Below the pieces are notes generated by a model. That model saw only the letters and a list, made by a program, of their open reading frames with translations, made no database searches and was not told the DNA's origin. A stretch of DNA of 22,055 nucleotides from an uncultured Acetatifactor sp. (GTDB lineage Bacteria > Bacillota > Clostridia > Lachnospirales > Lachnospiraceae): NCBI GenBank assembly GCA_934394515.1, contig CAKRRU010000029.1, forward strand, positions 1 to 22,055. Reading direction: 5' to 3'. How positions within the stretch are numbered: the first letter of the stretch is position 1; every line of letters starts with the position of its first letter. Below, piece by piece: positions 7,184 to 15,467 of the stretch. Position numbers and translations under genes: made by a program.

Positions 7184-7429
7184 TTGGCAGGAAAGACGAA
7201 AAAGACAGAAGAACAGCAGGAAATGCGCAGCCTGGAAGATAATTTTTCCGTGCTGGAAGAATTGATAGAACAGCTGGAAGCAGAGGATATCTCTCTGGAA
7301 GAGGCTTTTACGGCATACAGCCGGGGCATGCAGGTATTGAAGCAGTGTAACGAGCAGATCGATCGTGTGGAGAAGCAGGTCATGAAGCTGAACGAAGAGG
7401 GAAATCTGGAGCCTTTGGATCCACAGTAA
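7184..7429 (+). CDS. xseB: Exodeoxyribonuclease VII small subunit
   Basis: An 81-aa protein forming helical hairpins that bind the coiled coil of XseA. Family signatures: LEDNFSVLEELIEQLE, the SLEEAFTAYSRGMQVLKQC segment, and a second helix with QVMKLNEEG. The frame is open back to 7139, but the start is taken as TTG 7184: GGAGGA (7171-7176) lies 7 bp before it and the resulting length of about 80 fits the family. It begins 41 bp after the xseA stop, in the same operon. Confidence 0.93.
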   Translation: MAGKTKKTEEQQEMRSLEDNFSVLEELIEQLEAEDISLEEAFTAYSRGMQVLKQCNEQIDRVEKQVMKLNEEGNLEPLDPQ

Positions 7430-7519
7430 TTCATCTGTATCATCAAAAGGGAATGATTCCTATGATGCGACGGCAAATGTCCGCGAAATGGAGAATCACC
7501 CTGCGGAATGGAGATTAAC

Positions 7520-8443
7520 ATGGAAGAGACAAGATTCAGACAGGAATTACAGAAGAAAACCGTAAATATAGAAGCACTTTTGAAAGAATATCTTCCGGCG
7601 GAGGAAGGATATCAGAAGACCGTGATCGAAGCCATGAACTATAGCCTTATGGCAGGCGGAAAACGGTTACGCCCCATGCTGATGCAGGAGACGTACCGGA
7701 TGTTCGGCGGTGACGGTGACATTGTAGAGCCTTTTATGGCGGCAATCGAGATGATACATACCTACTCGCTGGTACATGATGATCTTCCGGCAATGGATAA
7801 TGATGAATACCGCAGAGGACGTAAGACTACCTGGTCTGTGTACGGAGACGGTATGGGAGTGCTGGCAGGCGACGGACTGTTGAATTATGCGTTTGAGACA
7901 GCATTTCGTGCATTCCCGGCCGGTGCGGTGGGAGCACCTGTGGATCCTGAGTTCCCCAGGGTGGCTGCGGCACTGAAGGTTCTGGCAGGAAAGTCCGGTA
8001 TCTATGGCATGATCGGTGGGCAGACGGCCGATATCGAAGCGGAAGAGCAGACGAGCTCCCTGACGACGGAACAGATTTTATTTATCCATGCGAACAAGAC
8101 GGCAGCCTTGATCCAGTCTTCCATGATGATCGGTGCGATTCTGGCGGGAGCGACGGATGAGGAGATCGCGGCGGTGGAATTATGCGCTTATAATGTAGGC
8201 ATTGCCTTTCAGATCCAGGATGATATTCTCGATGTGATCGGAGACAGTAAAGAACTCGGAAAAGCCACGGGCAGCGATGCACAGAATCATAAGCAGACCT
8301 ATGTGACATTACACGGACTGGAAGAATCCGGCAGAGAAGTGGAACGGCTGACCGGCGAAGCGGTTGCTGTTCTGGACAGTTTTACCGGCGAACATGAATT
8401 TTTGAAAGAACTCTTACTTCATCTGGTTCATAGAACGAAATAG
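7520..8443 (+). CDS. ispA: Polyprenyl (farnesyl diphosphate) synthase
   Basis: A 307-aa trans-prenyltransferase that condenses IPP with DMAPP/GPP to make FPP, the precursor of undecaprenyl and other isoprenoids. Seen: GGKRLRPML (46-54), the first Asp-rich motif DDLPAMD (87-93), the GQTADIEAE region, and the second Asp-rich motif DDILD (234-238) followed by DSKELGK. Residues just before the first Asp motif (TYSLVHDD) fit short-chain (C15) product length, but exact chain length is an inference. ATG 7520 is preferred because GGAG lies 6 bp before it; ATG 7508 would add four residues but has no good Shine-Dalgarno. With dxs next door it supplies isoprenoids through the MEP pathway. Confidence 0.93.
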   Translation: MEETRFRQELQKKTVNIEALLKEYLPAEEGYQKTVIEAMNYSLMAGGKRLRPMLMQETYRMFGGDGDIVEPFMAAIEMIHTYSLVHDDLPAMDNDEYRRGRKTTWSVYGDGMGVLAGDGLLNYAFETAFRAFPAGAVGAPVDPEFPRVAAALKVLAGKSGIYGMIGGQTADIEAEEQTSSLTTEQILFIHANKTAALIQSSMMIGAILAGATDEEIAAVELCAYNVGIAFQIQDDILDVIGDSKELGKATGSDAQNHKQTYVTLHGLEESGREVERLTGEAVAVLDSFTGEHEFLKELLLHLVHRTK

Positions 8444-8457
8444 CAGAGGAAAAGCGA

Positions 8458-10314
8458 ATGTTACTGGATAAAATCGAAAAAGCAAATGATATCAAAAAAA
8501 TAGAGAAATCAGATTACGGAGAACTGGCGGAGGAGATCCGGCAGTTCCTGATTCAGAAGATCAGTATCACCGGAGGGCATTTGGGATCGAATCTGGGAGC
8601 TGTGGAACTTACCATGGCACTTCATCTTGCGTTAAATCTTCCGGAGGATAAGATCATCTGGGATGTAGGTCATCAGTCTTATACCCACAAAATATTAACG
8701 GGCCGCAAAGACGGTTTCGATGTCTTACGCCAGTTTCATGGCATGAGTGGGTTCCCCAAGAGAAAAGAAAGCAATTACGATGCGTTTGATACGGGACACA
8801 GCTCTACTTCTATTTCGGCAGGACTGGGACTGGTAAAGGCAAGAGATTTACGTGGGGAAAAGACGACAATCGTATCAGTGATCGGAGACGGCTCCCTCAC
8901 CGGCGGCATGGCGTATGAAGCGCTGAATAATGCCGCAAAGCTGGAGACGAATTTTATCATCATTTTGAATGATAATAACATGTCCATCTCGGAAAATGTG
9001 GGCGGTGTATCAAAGTACCTGAACAATATCCGTACTGCGACCGGGTATCTTGATCTGAAGGAAGGTATTTACAATGCCCTGAAGAGTAAGCCGGGCGGAG
9101 ACGGGATCGTCAATCGGATCCGCCGCGCGAAGAGCAGCTTCAAGCAGCTGGTGATTCCCGGCATGTTTTTCGAAGACATGGGGGTTACCTATCTGGGACC
9201 TGTAGACGGACACGATATTGAAGGACTGATCAAAGTCATTGAAGAAGCAAAGCGTGTGAAAGGTGCGGTGCTGATCCATGTGCTGACCCAGAAGGGCAAA
9301 GGATACGGTCCCGCAGAGAAACACCCTGCCAGATTCCATGGCGCTGAGCCTTTTGATATCGAGACGGGAATCCCGTCACATCCCCGTACGGTGGCCAATT
9401 ATACCGATGTATTTTCTACAGTGATGTGCAAGCTGGGGCAGCGGGATGAACGCGTGGTAGCGATCACAGCTGCCATGCCGGACGGTACCGGATTAAAACG
9501 TTTCCGGAATATGTATCCCGACCGGTTTTTCGATGTGGGAATTGCTGAGGAGCATGCGGTGACATTTGCGGCAGGACTGGCAGCCGGAGGCATGAAACCT
9601 ATTGTAGCGGTGTACTCTTCGTTTTTACAGCGAGGATACGATCAGATCCTGCATGATGTATGTATCCAGAATCTGCCGGTGGTATTCGCCATAGACCGTG
9701 CCGGACTGGTAGGCAGTGACGGCGAGACCCATCAGGGAATTTTTGACTACACCTATTTGTCCGGTATTCCCAATATGCATATCTGTGCACCGAAAAATAA
9801 ATGGGAGCTTTCAGATATGATGAAGTTCGCTGTTGCGCTGGAGGCACCGATTGCGGTGCGTTACCCCAGAGGAACAGCTTATGCCGGACTTTCCGGGTAC
9901 CGTGCACCGATCGAACTGGGCAAAGCAGAGTGGATAAACAGAGAGGGCGGCATTGCCCTGTTTGCCGTGGGAAGTATGGTAAAGACCGCGGAAGAAGTAC
10001 AGAGACTGCTGCATGAGAAAGGCTGTAAAGCAAGTATTATCAATGCCAGATTCATCAAACCGATCGATGAAGAAGCAGTGCTTTCCGCCTGTGAGGACCA
10101 TGACATGATCGTGACCATGGAGGAAAATGTCTTAAGCGGCGGTTTTGGCGAAAAAGTGCTGACCTGTTTAAATGACCATGATAAGCACATCAAATGTGTC
10201 ATGACGGGGATTCCGGATGCGTATGTGGAACACGGTAATGTAGAACTTTTGAAAAAAGAGATCGGACTGGATGCGGAGAGCATTACGGAGAAGATCCTGG
10301 AGAAATATAAGTAG
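8458..10314 (+). CDS. dxs: 1-deoxy-D-xylulose-5-phosphate synthase
   Basis: A 618-aa thiamine diphosphate enzyme that joins pyruvate and glyceraldehyde-3-phosphate, the first step of the MEP isoprenoid pathway. Seen: an N-terminal TPP domain with DVGHQSYTHKILTGR (69-83), GHSSTS (113-118) and the TPP/Mg motif GDGSLTGG (143-150) to NDNNMSI (171-177); a central pyrimidine-binding domain with the conserved glutamate in DVGIAEEHAVTFAAGLA (359-375) and DRAGLVGSDGETHQG; and a C-terminal transketolase-like domain. Full length. It starts 14 bp after ispA, so product and precursor enzymes are co-transcribed. Confidence 0.97.
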   Translation: MLLDKIEKANDIKKIEKSDYGELAEEIRQFLIQKISITGGHLGSNLGAVELTMALHLALNLPEDKIIWDVGHQSYTHKILTGRKDGFDVLRQFHGMSGFPKRKESNYDAFDTGHSSTSISAGLGLVKARDLRGEKTTIVSVIGDGSLTGGMAYEALNNAAKLETNFIIILNDNNMSISENVGGVSKYLNNIRTATGYLDLKEGIYNALKSKPGGDGIVNRIRRAKSSFKQLVIPGMFFEDMGVTYLGPVDGHDIEGLIKVIEEAKRVKGAVLIHVLTQKGKGYGPAEKHPARFHGAEPFDIETGIPSHPRTVANYTDVFSTVMCKLGQRDERVVAITAAMPDGTGLKRFRNMYPDRFFDVGIAEEHAVTFAAGLAAGGMKPIVAVYSSFLQRGYDQILHDVCIQNLPVVFAIDRAGLVGSDGETHQGIFDYTYLSGIPNMHICAPKNKWELSDMMKFAVALEAPIAVRYPRGTAYAGLSGYRAPIELGKAEWINREGGIALFAVGSMVKTAEEVQRLLHEKGCKASIINARFIKPIDEEAVLSACEDHDMIVTMEENVLSGGFGEKVLTCLNDHDKHIKCVMTGIPDAYVEHGNVELLKKEIGLDAESITEKILEKYK

Positions 10315-10323
10315 GAGATCGCA

Positions 10324-11205
10324 ATGAAAGAACGACTGGATGTGATCCTGGTAGAGCAGGGATATGCGCCTTCCAGAGAAAAGGCAAAAGCCATCATTAT
10401 GTCCGGCAATGTCTATGTCAACGGACAGAAGGAAGACAAAGCCGGCACCGGATTTGATGTCAGCAAGATCAAACTGGAAGTCAGAAATCATACCATGAAA
10501 TATGTCAGCCGTGGGGGACTGAAGCTGGAAAAAGCAATGGAACAGTGGGGATTTCTGCTGGACGGAATGATCTGCATGGATATCGGAGCGTCTACCGGCG
10601 GTTTCACCGACTGTATGCTGCAAAACGGAGCGACGAAGGTCTATTCCGTAGATGTGGGACAGGGACAGCTTGCCTGGAAACTTAGGAATGATGAACGTGT
10701 GGTGTGCATGGAACAGACCAATTTCCGTTATGTGACTCCGGAAGATATTCCGGATGCTTTGGATTTTGCAAGCGTGGATGTGTCCTTTATTTCTCTGACA
10801 AAGATACTGATTCCTGCGAGAAATCTCTTAAAGAGCGGCGGACAGATGGTATGTCTCATCAAACCGCAGTTTGAGGCCGGCAGAGGAAAGGTCGGGAAAA
10901 ACGGTGTCGTCAGGGAACCGCAGATCCATGAGGAAGTGATCCGTAAGATCATAGATTATGCGGACAGCATCGGATTCGAAGTGCTGCATCTGGAATATTC
11001 GCCGATCAAAGGACCGGAAGGAAATATTGAATATCTGCTTCACATCCGGAAACCGGACGGCATTCCGGAAGAAAAGCTGGCACTTACAGAACATGAGGCA
11101 GAGAGCAATCTGCAGACGATCGTGGAGGAAAAGACCGGAATTTCTTATACGCCGGAGTGGGATGTCCTGATCAAAGGAATCGTGGATCATTCGCATATGC
11201 TGTAG
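10324..11205 (+). CDS. tlyA: TlyA family rRNA 2'-O-methyltransferase / haemolysin-like
   Basis: A 293-aa protein: N-terminal S4 RNA-binding domain (about 3-65; RLDVILVEQGYAPSREKAK) and an FtsJ/RrmJ-type methyltransferase domain with the SAM loop DIGASTGGFTD (86-96) and catalytic Lys180 in CLIKPQFEAGR. Studied TlyA proteins methylate cytidines in 16S and/or 23S rRNA, which affects capreomycin sensitivity; which site is modified here is unknown. The C-terminus runs some 40 residues past the HIRK strand. ATG 10324 has a GGAG-type site 6 bp upstream and starts 9 bp after dxs. Confidence 0.92.
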   Translation: MKERLDVILVEQGYAPSREKAKAIIMSGNVYVNGQKEDKAGTGFDVSKIKLEVRNHTMKYVSRGGLKLEKAMEQWGFLLDGMICMDIGASTGGFTDCMLQNGATKVYSVDVGQGQLAWKLRNDERVVCMEQTNFRYVTPEDIPDALDFASVDVSFISLTKILIPARNLLKSGGQMVCLIKPQFEAGRGKVGKNGVVREPQIHEEVIRKIIDYADSIGFEVLHLEYSPIKGPEGNIEYLLHIRKPDGIPEEKLALTEHEAESNLQTIVEEKTGISYTPEWDVLIKGIVDHSHML

Positions 11206-11228
11206 GAGAATAAGGAGCACAGAAAATC

Positions 11229-12056
11229 ATGAAACATTTTCTGATCTATACGAATAAACATAAGGATCCGGAACTGATAACTACCGGCCGGATCCGGGAC
11301 TATCTGGAAGCACACGGGTGTATCGTGAAATTAAAAGTCAAAGAGTCGGACGATATTCCTCTGGATGTGGACTGCATGATCGTGCTGGGAGGCGATGGTA
11401 CGGTATTACAGGCGGCACGTGAGACCAAGAAGATTCTGGTGCCTATCATCGGTGTCAACCTGGGAACCGTGGGATATATGACGGAGATCGAGCTTTCCGG
11501 TCTGGAAGAGGCGCTGGATCGTCTGATCCGGGATGATTTCAAGAAGGAACGCCGGATGATGTTAAACGGCAAAGTCTGCTGCGCGGACGGAAGCGTCTCG
11601 GAAGGCTGGGCTTTGAACGACATCGTCATCTCCAGAAGCGGCTCCTTACAGATTATAGAGTTTAACATTTATGTCAACGGACAGCTTTTGAATCATTATA
11701 AAGCCGACGGTATGATCGTGACGACTCCGACAGGATCTACCGGATATAATCTGTCGGCCGGAGGACCCCTGGTGGAGCCGAAGGCAAAACTGATCACACT
11801 GACCCCTATCTGCCCCCACAGCCTGAACCAGAGAAGTATTATTTTATCTCCGGAGGATGAAATCGTGATAGAGATCCCCGGCGGTAGAGAAGGGAAAAAC
11901 CAGACGGTTGAGGCCAACTATGACGGCAGCCACAAGGTGAAAATGTGCACAGGAGATCATATCCGTATCGTGCAGTCGGAAAAGATCACGGAATTTATCC
12001 AGCTGAATCAGGTCAGCTTCTTAGATGTACTGCATCGTAAAATGAGAGATTCCTGA
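11229..12056 (+). CDS. nadK: NAD kinase
   Basis: A 275-aa cytosolic enzyme that phosphorylates NAD to NADP. Seen: the diagnostic GGDGT (54-58), NLGTVGYM (77-84), NDIVISR (130-136) and the TPTGSTGYNLSAGGPLV segment (from about 166), followed by the PICPHSLNQRSIIL loop. Length and motif order are normal. AAGGAG (11212-11217) precedes ATG 11229 at a rather long spacing. The stop overlaps a possible upstream argR start. Bacillus subtilis keeps its nadK genes elsewhere; its place between tlyA and argR is a clostridial arrangement. Confidence 0.96.
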   Translation: MKHFLIYTNKHKDPELITTGRIRDYLEAHGCIVKLKVKESDDIPLDVDCMIVLGGDGTVLQAARETKKILVPIIGVNLGTVGYMTEIELSGLEEALDRLIRDDFKKERRMMLNGKVCCADGSVSEGWALNDIVISRSGSLQIIEFNIYVNGQLLNHYKADGMIVTTPTGSTGYNLSAGGPLVEPKAKLITLTPICPHSLNQRSIILSPEDEIVIEIPGGREGKNQTVEANYDGSHKVKMCTGDHIRIVQSEKITEFIQLNQVSFLDVLHRKMRDS

Positions 12057-12070
12057 TGGAGGGCAGCAAG

Positions 12071-12523
12071 ATGAAGAAAACCAGACATCGCAAGATCATA
12101 GAGATCATAGAAAAAAAGGATGTGGAGACACAGGAAGAACTGGCCGGCTATCTGAAAGAAGCCGGATTTGCCGTGACACAGGCGACGGTGTCCAGAGATA
12201 TCCGGGAATTGAAACTTTCCAAAGTGCCTACCGGAGGCGGCAAACAGAAATATGTGATCCTCAAACAGGATGACAGCCACATGGGAGACAAATATATCCG
12301 TGTGCTCAGAGACGGCTTTATTTCCATGGACATGGCACAGAATATTCTCGTGATCAAGACGGTATCCGGTATGGCCATGGCTGTTGCTGCGGCACTGGAT
12401 GCTTTAAAATTTTCCGAGGTGGTGGGATGTATCGCCGGAGATGATACGATCATGGTCGCCGTACGGACGGTGGAAGATACACAGATTCTGATGGATAAGA
12501 TCCATCTGATGATAGAAAGATAA
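12071..12523 (+). CDS. argR: Arginine repressor
   Basis: A 150-aa hexameric transcription factor that senses arginine and controls arginine biosynthesis and breakdown. An N-terminal winged helix-turn-helix (TQEELAGYLKEAGF, then VTQATVSRDIRELKL) and a C-terminal arginine-binding and oligomerisation domain with GCIAGDDTI (119-127), the family's signature Asp-Asp pair, are present. ATG 12071 is chosen because GGAGGG (12058-12063) precedes it at 7 bp and the length of 150 aa is exactly that of the family; ATG 12056, overlapping the nadK stop, would add five residues. As in Bacillus, it precedes recN and may not regulate its own operon. Confidence 0.95.
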   Translation: MKKTRHRKIIEIIEKKDVETQEELAGYLKEAGFAVTQATVSRDIRELKLSKVPTGGGKQKYVILKQDDSHMGDKYIRVLRDGFISMDMAQNILVIKTVSGMAMAVAAALDALKFSEVVGCIAGDDTIMVAVRTVEDTQILMDKIHLMIER

Positions 12524-12538
12524 GACAGGGGGAAATAC

Positions 12539-14224
12539 ATGCTTCGTAGCTTACATGTGAAAAATCTGGCTCTTATAAGGGAGACGGAAGTGGAATTCGG
12601 AGAGGGACTGAATATACTGACCGGTGAGACCGGCGCCGGTAAATCATTGCTGATCGGCTCGGTGAATCTGGCACTGGGAGGAAAGTTCGAAAAAGACATG
12701 CTCAGACGGGGAGAAGAGAGCGGTCTGGTGGAGCTGGTCTTCGACTGCGAGGATGAAAAGCTTGCGGAAAAACTGGAAAGTATGGATCTGGAACCTGCGG
12801 AAGACGGCACCGTGATCCTGAGCAGAAAGCTGTCAGCAGGAAAAAGCATCTGCCGGATCAATGGGGAGACCGTTACCGCAAAACAGGTAAAAGAACTTTC
12901 TGAACTGCTGATCGATATTCACGGACAGCATGAGCATCAGTCGCTATTGCAGAAACGTAAGCATATGGAGATCCTGGACGCGTATTCCGGGGCGGAATTT
13001 GCACAGTGTGCCGTAAGAGTTGCATCGTTGTATCACGAGTGTGCAAATCTTGAGAAAAAAATAGAAGAAGAAACGCTGGATGAATCGTCCAGAAGCAGAG
13101 AACAGTCTCTGGCGGAATTTGAACAGAAAGAGATTGCGGATGCTTCCCTGAAGCCCGGCGAGGACGAAGAATTGGAGACTGCCTACCGTAAGATGGCAAA
13201 CAGCCGCAAAATCGCAGAAAACCTGGCGGAAAGCTACAGACTGAGCGGCAGTGAGGAAGACGGCGCCGGAAGTTCCTTAAGCAGAGCTTTACGTGCACTT
13301 CGCAGTGTTACTATGTATGATCCCGCACTGGAACAGATGGAGGAACAACTGGCGGAAGTCGAAAGCCTGCTTGCGGATTACAATCATGATGTTGCGGAGT
13401 ATATGGCGGATCTGGAATTTGACGAAGAAGATTTCAGAAGCACGGAAGAGAGACTCAATACCATTAACCACCTCAAAGGAAAATACGGGAATAGCATTGA
13501 AGAGATTCTGAAATATAAAGAGGAAAAAGAAGCCTATCTGGAAAAACTGGCGGATTATGATGCCTACATGCAGAAACTGAATGCAAAATGGCAGGAAAAG
13601 AAGGCGTTATTGGAAGAGACTTGCGCGGAACTTTCGGGGATCCGACAGAAAAATGCACAGGTGCTGACACAGAAATTGAAGGACGCTCTGATCAACCTGA
13701 ACTTCCTGACGGTGGAATTTGAAATCGCAGTCAGACCCGGTCAGACGATCACGGCAAAAGGCTACGATGATGTGGAATTTATGATCTCCACGAATCCGGG
13801 CGAAAGCTTAAAACCTTTAAGTCAGGTAGCCAGCGGTGGTGAACTTTCCAGAATCATGTTAGCCATCAAGACAGTATTGGCCGGCAGAGATGAAATAGAT
13901 ACGCTGATTTTCGATGAAATCGACACCGGTATCAGCGGCAGGACCGCATGGAAGGTGGCGGAACAGTTAAGCGTATTGGCAGGAGCCCATCAGGTGATCT
14001 GCATTACCCATCTGCCCCAGATCGCAGCCATGGCGGATGTACATTTTGTGATCGAAAAAAGCAGCACAGATGACAGGACCATCACGGATATTCATAAGGT
14101 ATCCGGAACGGCAAGTCTGGCGGAACTGGCAAGACTGCTGGGCAGTGATACCCTTACGGAAGCAGCGCTTTCCAACGCCAAAGAGATGAAAGAACAGGCA
14201 AATACGTTTAAAGAAGCAAGATAA
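12539..14224 (+). CDS. recN: DNA repair protein RecN
   Basis: A 561-aa SMC-like ATPase that acts early in double-strand-break repair. N-terminal head half with Walker A GETGAGKS (29-36), the Q-loop region LLIDIHGQHEHQSLL, then a long central coiled coil (about 155-375), and the C-terminal head half with the ABC signature VASGGELSR (about 430) and Walker B FDEIDTGISG (about 457-466), ending in VICITHLPQIAAMAD. Full length. The GGGGGA site precedes ATG 12539. It is the last gene of the yqhY-to-recN operon: the next element is a strong terminator. Confidence 0.96.
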   Translation: MLRSLHVKNLALIRETEVEFGEGLNILTGETGAGKSLLIGSVNLALGGKFEKDMLRRGEESGLVELVFDCEDEKLAEKLESMDLEPAEDGTVILSRKLSAGKSICRINGETVTAKQVKELSELLIDIHGQHEHQSLLQKRKHMEILDAYSGAEFAQCAVRVASLYHECANLEKKIEEETLDESSRSREQSLAEFEQKEIADASLKPGEDEELETAYRKMANSRKIAENLAESYRLSGSEEDGAGSSLSRALRALRSVTMYDPALEQMEEQLAEVESLLADYNHDVAEYMADLEFDEEDFRSTEERLNTINHLKGKYGNSIEEILKYKEEKEAYLEKLADYDAYMQKLNAKWQEKKALLEETCAELSGIRQKNAQVLTQKLKDALINLNFLTVEFEIAVRPGQTITAKGYDDVEFMISTNPGESLKPLSQVASGGELSRIMLAIKTVLAGRDEIDTLIFDEIDTGISGRTAWKVAEQLSVLAGAHQVICITHLPQIAAMADVHFVIEKSSTDDRTITDIHKVSGTASLAELARLLGSDTLTEAALSNAKEMKEQANTFKEAR

Positions 14225-14260
14225 GGGGAATCCTATTTTTGCATTCATTAAGTCATTATG

Positions 14261-14292
14261 AAAAAGGATGAAGCATAACTTCATCCTTTTTT
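14261..14292 (+). terminator. Intrinsic terminator after recN
   Basis: A 13-bp perfect stem (14261-14273 with 14279-14291) with a 5-nt loop CATAA is followed by T residues running to 14292. The left arm starts with five A residues, so it could also end transcription on the opposite strand. It insulates the housekeeping operon from the fructose operon. Confidence 0.9.
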
Positions 14293-14332
14293 GTGCAAAA
14301 TCAACCAAAATAAATCATCATATTTGTGAATT

Positions 14333-14358
14333 AAATTGATTGAAATTGACTGATTGTG
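14333..14358 (+). promoter_or_regulatory. Candidate FruR operator: tandem repeats in the fru promoter
   Basis: AAATTGATTG (14333-14342) is followed directly by AAATTGACTG (14343-14352), nine of ten bases identical, and then ATTGTG. These overlap the -35 box and spacer. DeoR-family regulators commonly bind direct repeats one helical turn apart, and a fruR gene ends this cluster. The match CTGATTGT (14350-14357) recurs before ptsI at 17747-17754. Binding is an inference. Confidence 0.5.
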
Positions 14359-14368
14359 AAGATATAAT
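14340..14368 (+). promoter_or_regulatory. SigA promoter of the fru operon
   Basis: TTGAAA (14340-14345), exactly 17 bp, then a perfect TATAAT (14363-14368). Initiation is expected near 14375, giving an mRNA leader of about 57 nt before fruK. It lies in the 207-bp gap after recN, which otherwise holds the recN terminator and the candidate operator. Confidence 0.88.
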
Positions 14369-14431
14369 GCTAATTACAAAGAAACAATCCTTGTGTAACA
14401 ACAAGAAAGAGAACGGACAGGAGGGCTAGAA

Positions 14432-15337
14432 ATGATTTGTACGGTGACATTCAATCCATCGCTGGACTACATCGTATCCGTGGATGACTTTCAGCTGGGA
14501 ATGACCAACAGAACCTCTTCGGAGCTGATTCTTCCGGGCGGTAAGGGAATCAATGTATCGATTGTACTGAAGAATCTGGGGCTGGATTCCACGGCGCTCG
14601 GATATGCGGCGGGATTCACCGGAGAGGAACTGATCCGGAGATTGAACGAATTTGGCGTAAATGCTGATTTCATCAAAATCGATCACGGAATGACCAGAAT
14701 CAATCTGAAATTGAAGAGCATCGACGGTACAGAGATCAACGGATGCGGACCTGATATCGATGCGAAGGCACTGGAAGGGCTGCTTGAAAAGATTGACAGG
14801 TTGAAAGAAGGAGATGTTCTGGTACTGGCAGGAAGCATTCCGTATACGATGCCGGATGACATTTATCAGAGAATTCTGGAACGGATCCGGGGAAGAGGCG
14901 TACTTACCGTTGTGGACGCAACCAGAGATCTGTTAGTGAAGGTACTGCCGTATCATCCTTTTTTGGTGAAACCGAACAACCATGAACTGGGAGACATCTT
15001 CGGCGTAAAACTTTCCACCAGAGAGGAAGTGGTTCCTTACGGCAAGAAACTGCGGGAGATGGGAGCACAGAATGTGCTGATCTCCATGGCAGGAGAAGGA
15101 GCGGTACTCATCGCTGCGGACGGACAGTGCTTAGAGGCTCCGGCACCGAAAGGAAAACTGATTAACAGCGTGGGGGCCGGAGATTCCATGGTAGCAGGAT
15201 TCCTGACCGGCTGGTTGGAAGAGCAGGATTACGCACATGCCTTCTGCATGGGAATCGCAGCGGGAAGCGCCAGCGCTTTTTCGGAAAATCTGGCAACCAA
15301 AGAAGAAGTGATGGAAGTATTGAAACAGGTAAAGTAG
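14432..15337 (+). CDS. fruK: 1-phosphofructokinase
   Basis: A 301-aa PfkB/ribokinase-family kinase that turns fructose-1-phosphate into fructose-1,6-bisphosphate. Seen: the start MICTVTFNPSLDY typical of FruK/LacC, GGKGINVS (36-43), substrate loop residues and the C-terminal anion hole and catalytic Asp in SVGAGDSMVAGF (GAGD 248-251). LacC (tagatose-6-phosphate kinase) is close in sequence, but the adjacent fructose EIIABC favours 1-phosphofructokinase. ATG 14432 follows AGGAGGG (about 14420). First gene of the fru operon; fructose-1-phosphate is the expected FruR effector. Confidence 0.94.
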   Translation: MICTVTFNPSLDYIVSVDDFQLGMTNRTSSELILPGGKGINVSIVLKNLGLDSTALGYAAGFTGEELIRRLNEFGVNADFIKIDHGMTRINLKLKSIDGTEINGCGPDIDAKALEGLLEKIDRLKEGDVLVLAGSIPYTMPDDIYQRILERIRGRGVLTVVDATRDLLVKVLPYHPFLVKPNNHELGDIFGVKLSTREEVVPYGKKLREMGAQNVLISMAGEGAVLIAADGQCLEAPAPKGKLINSVGAGDSMVAGFLTGWLEEQDYAHAFCMGIAAGSASAFSENLATKEEVMEVLKQVK

Positions 15338-15467
15338 CACAGGAACAAATAGCAAAGGGACAAATAACAAGTAGGTATGCCGGACGAAACGCATTGAAAA
15401 GATCGTGAAGCAACGTGAAGCGAAGGAAACCGAAAGTAAAAAATGAAAAGAGAGGAAAGATTACAAC
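15338..15467 (+). other. Non-coding fruK-fruA gap with short direct repeats
   Basis: This 130-bp gap holds ACAAATAGCA (15345-15354) and ACAAATAACA (15360-15369), 15 bp apart, and two copies of CGTGAAGC (15404-15411 and 15414-15421). No ORF with a good ribosome site, no terminator and no clear promoter is visible. The 14-mer AGCAAAGGGACAAA (15351-15364) recurs exactly at 20406-20419, after fruR. Confidence 0.4.

Noticed and set aside
7430..7507. Small hairpin GGAAT-G-ATTCC in the xseB-ispA gap
   Set aside because: Stem is short with almost no loop, so it cannot fold well; no other signal supports it.
12148..12861. Long - strand open frame across argR and recN
   Set aside because: It spans two well-supported genes on the + strand; Ser-rich shadow composition.
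14293..14431. Catabolite-responsive (cre) site near the fru promoter
   Set aside because: I looked for the TGNAANCG-type palindrome and found no convincing match here or in the ptsI and fruR upstream regions.
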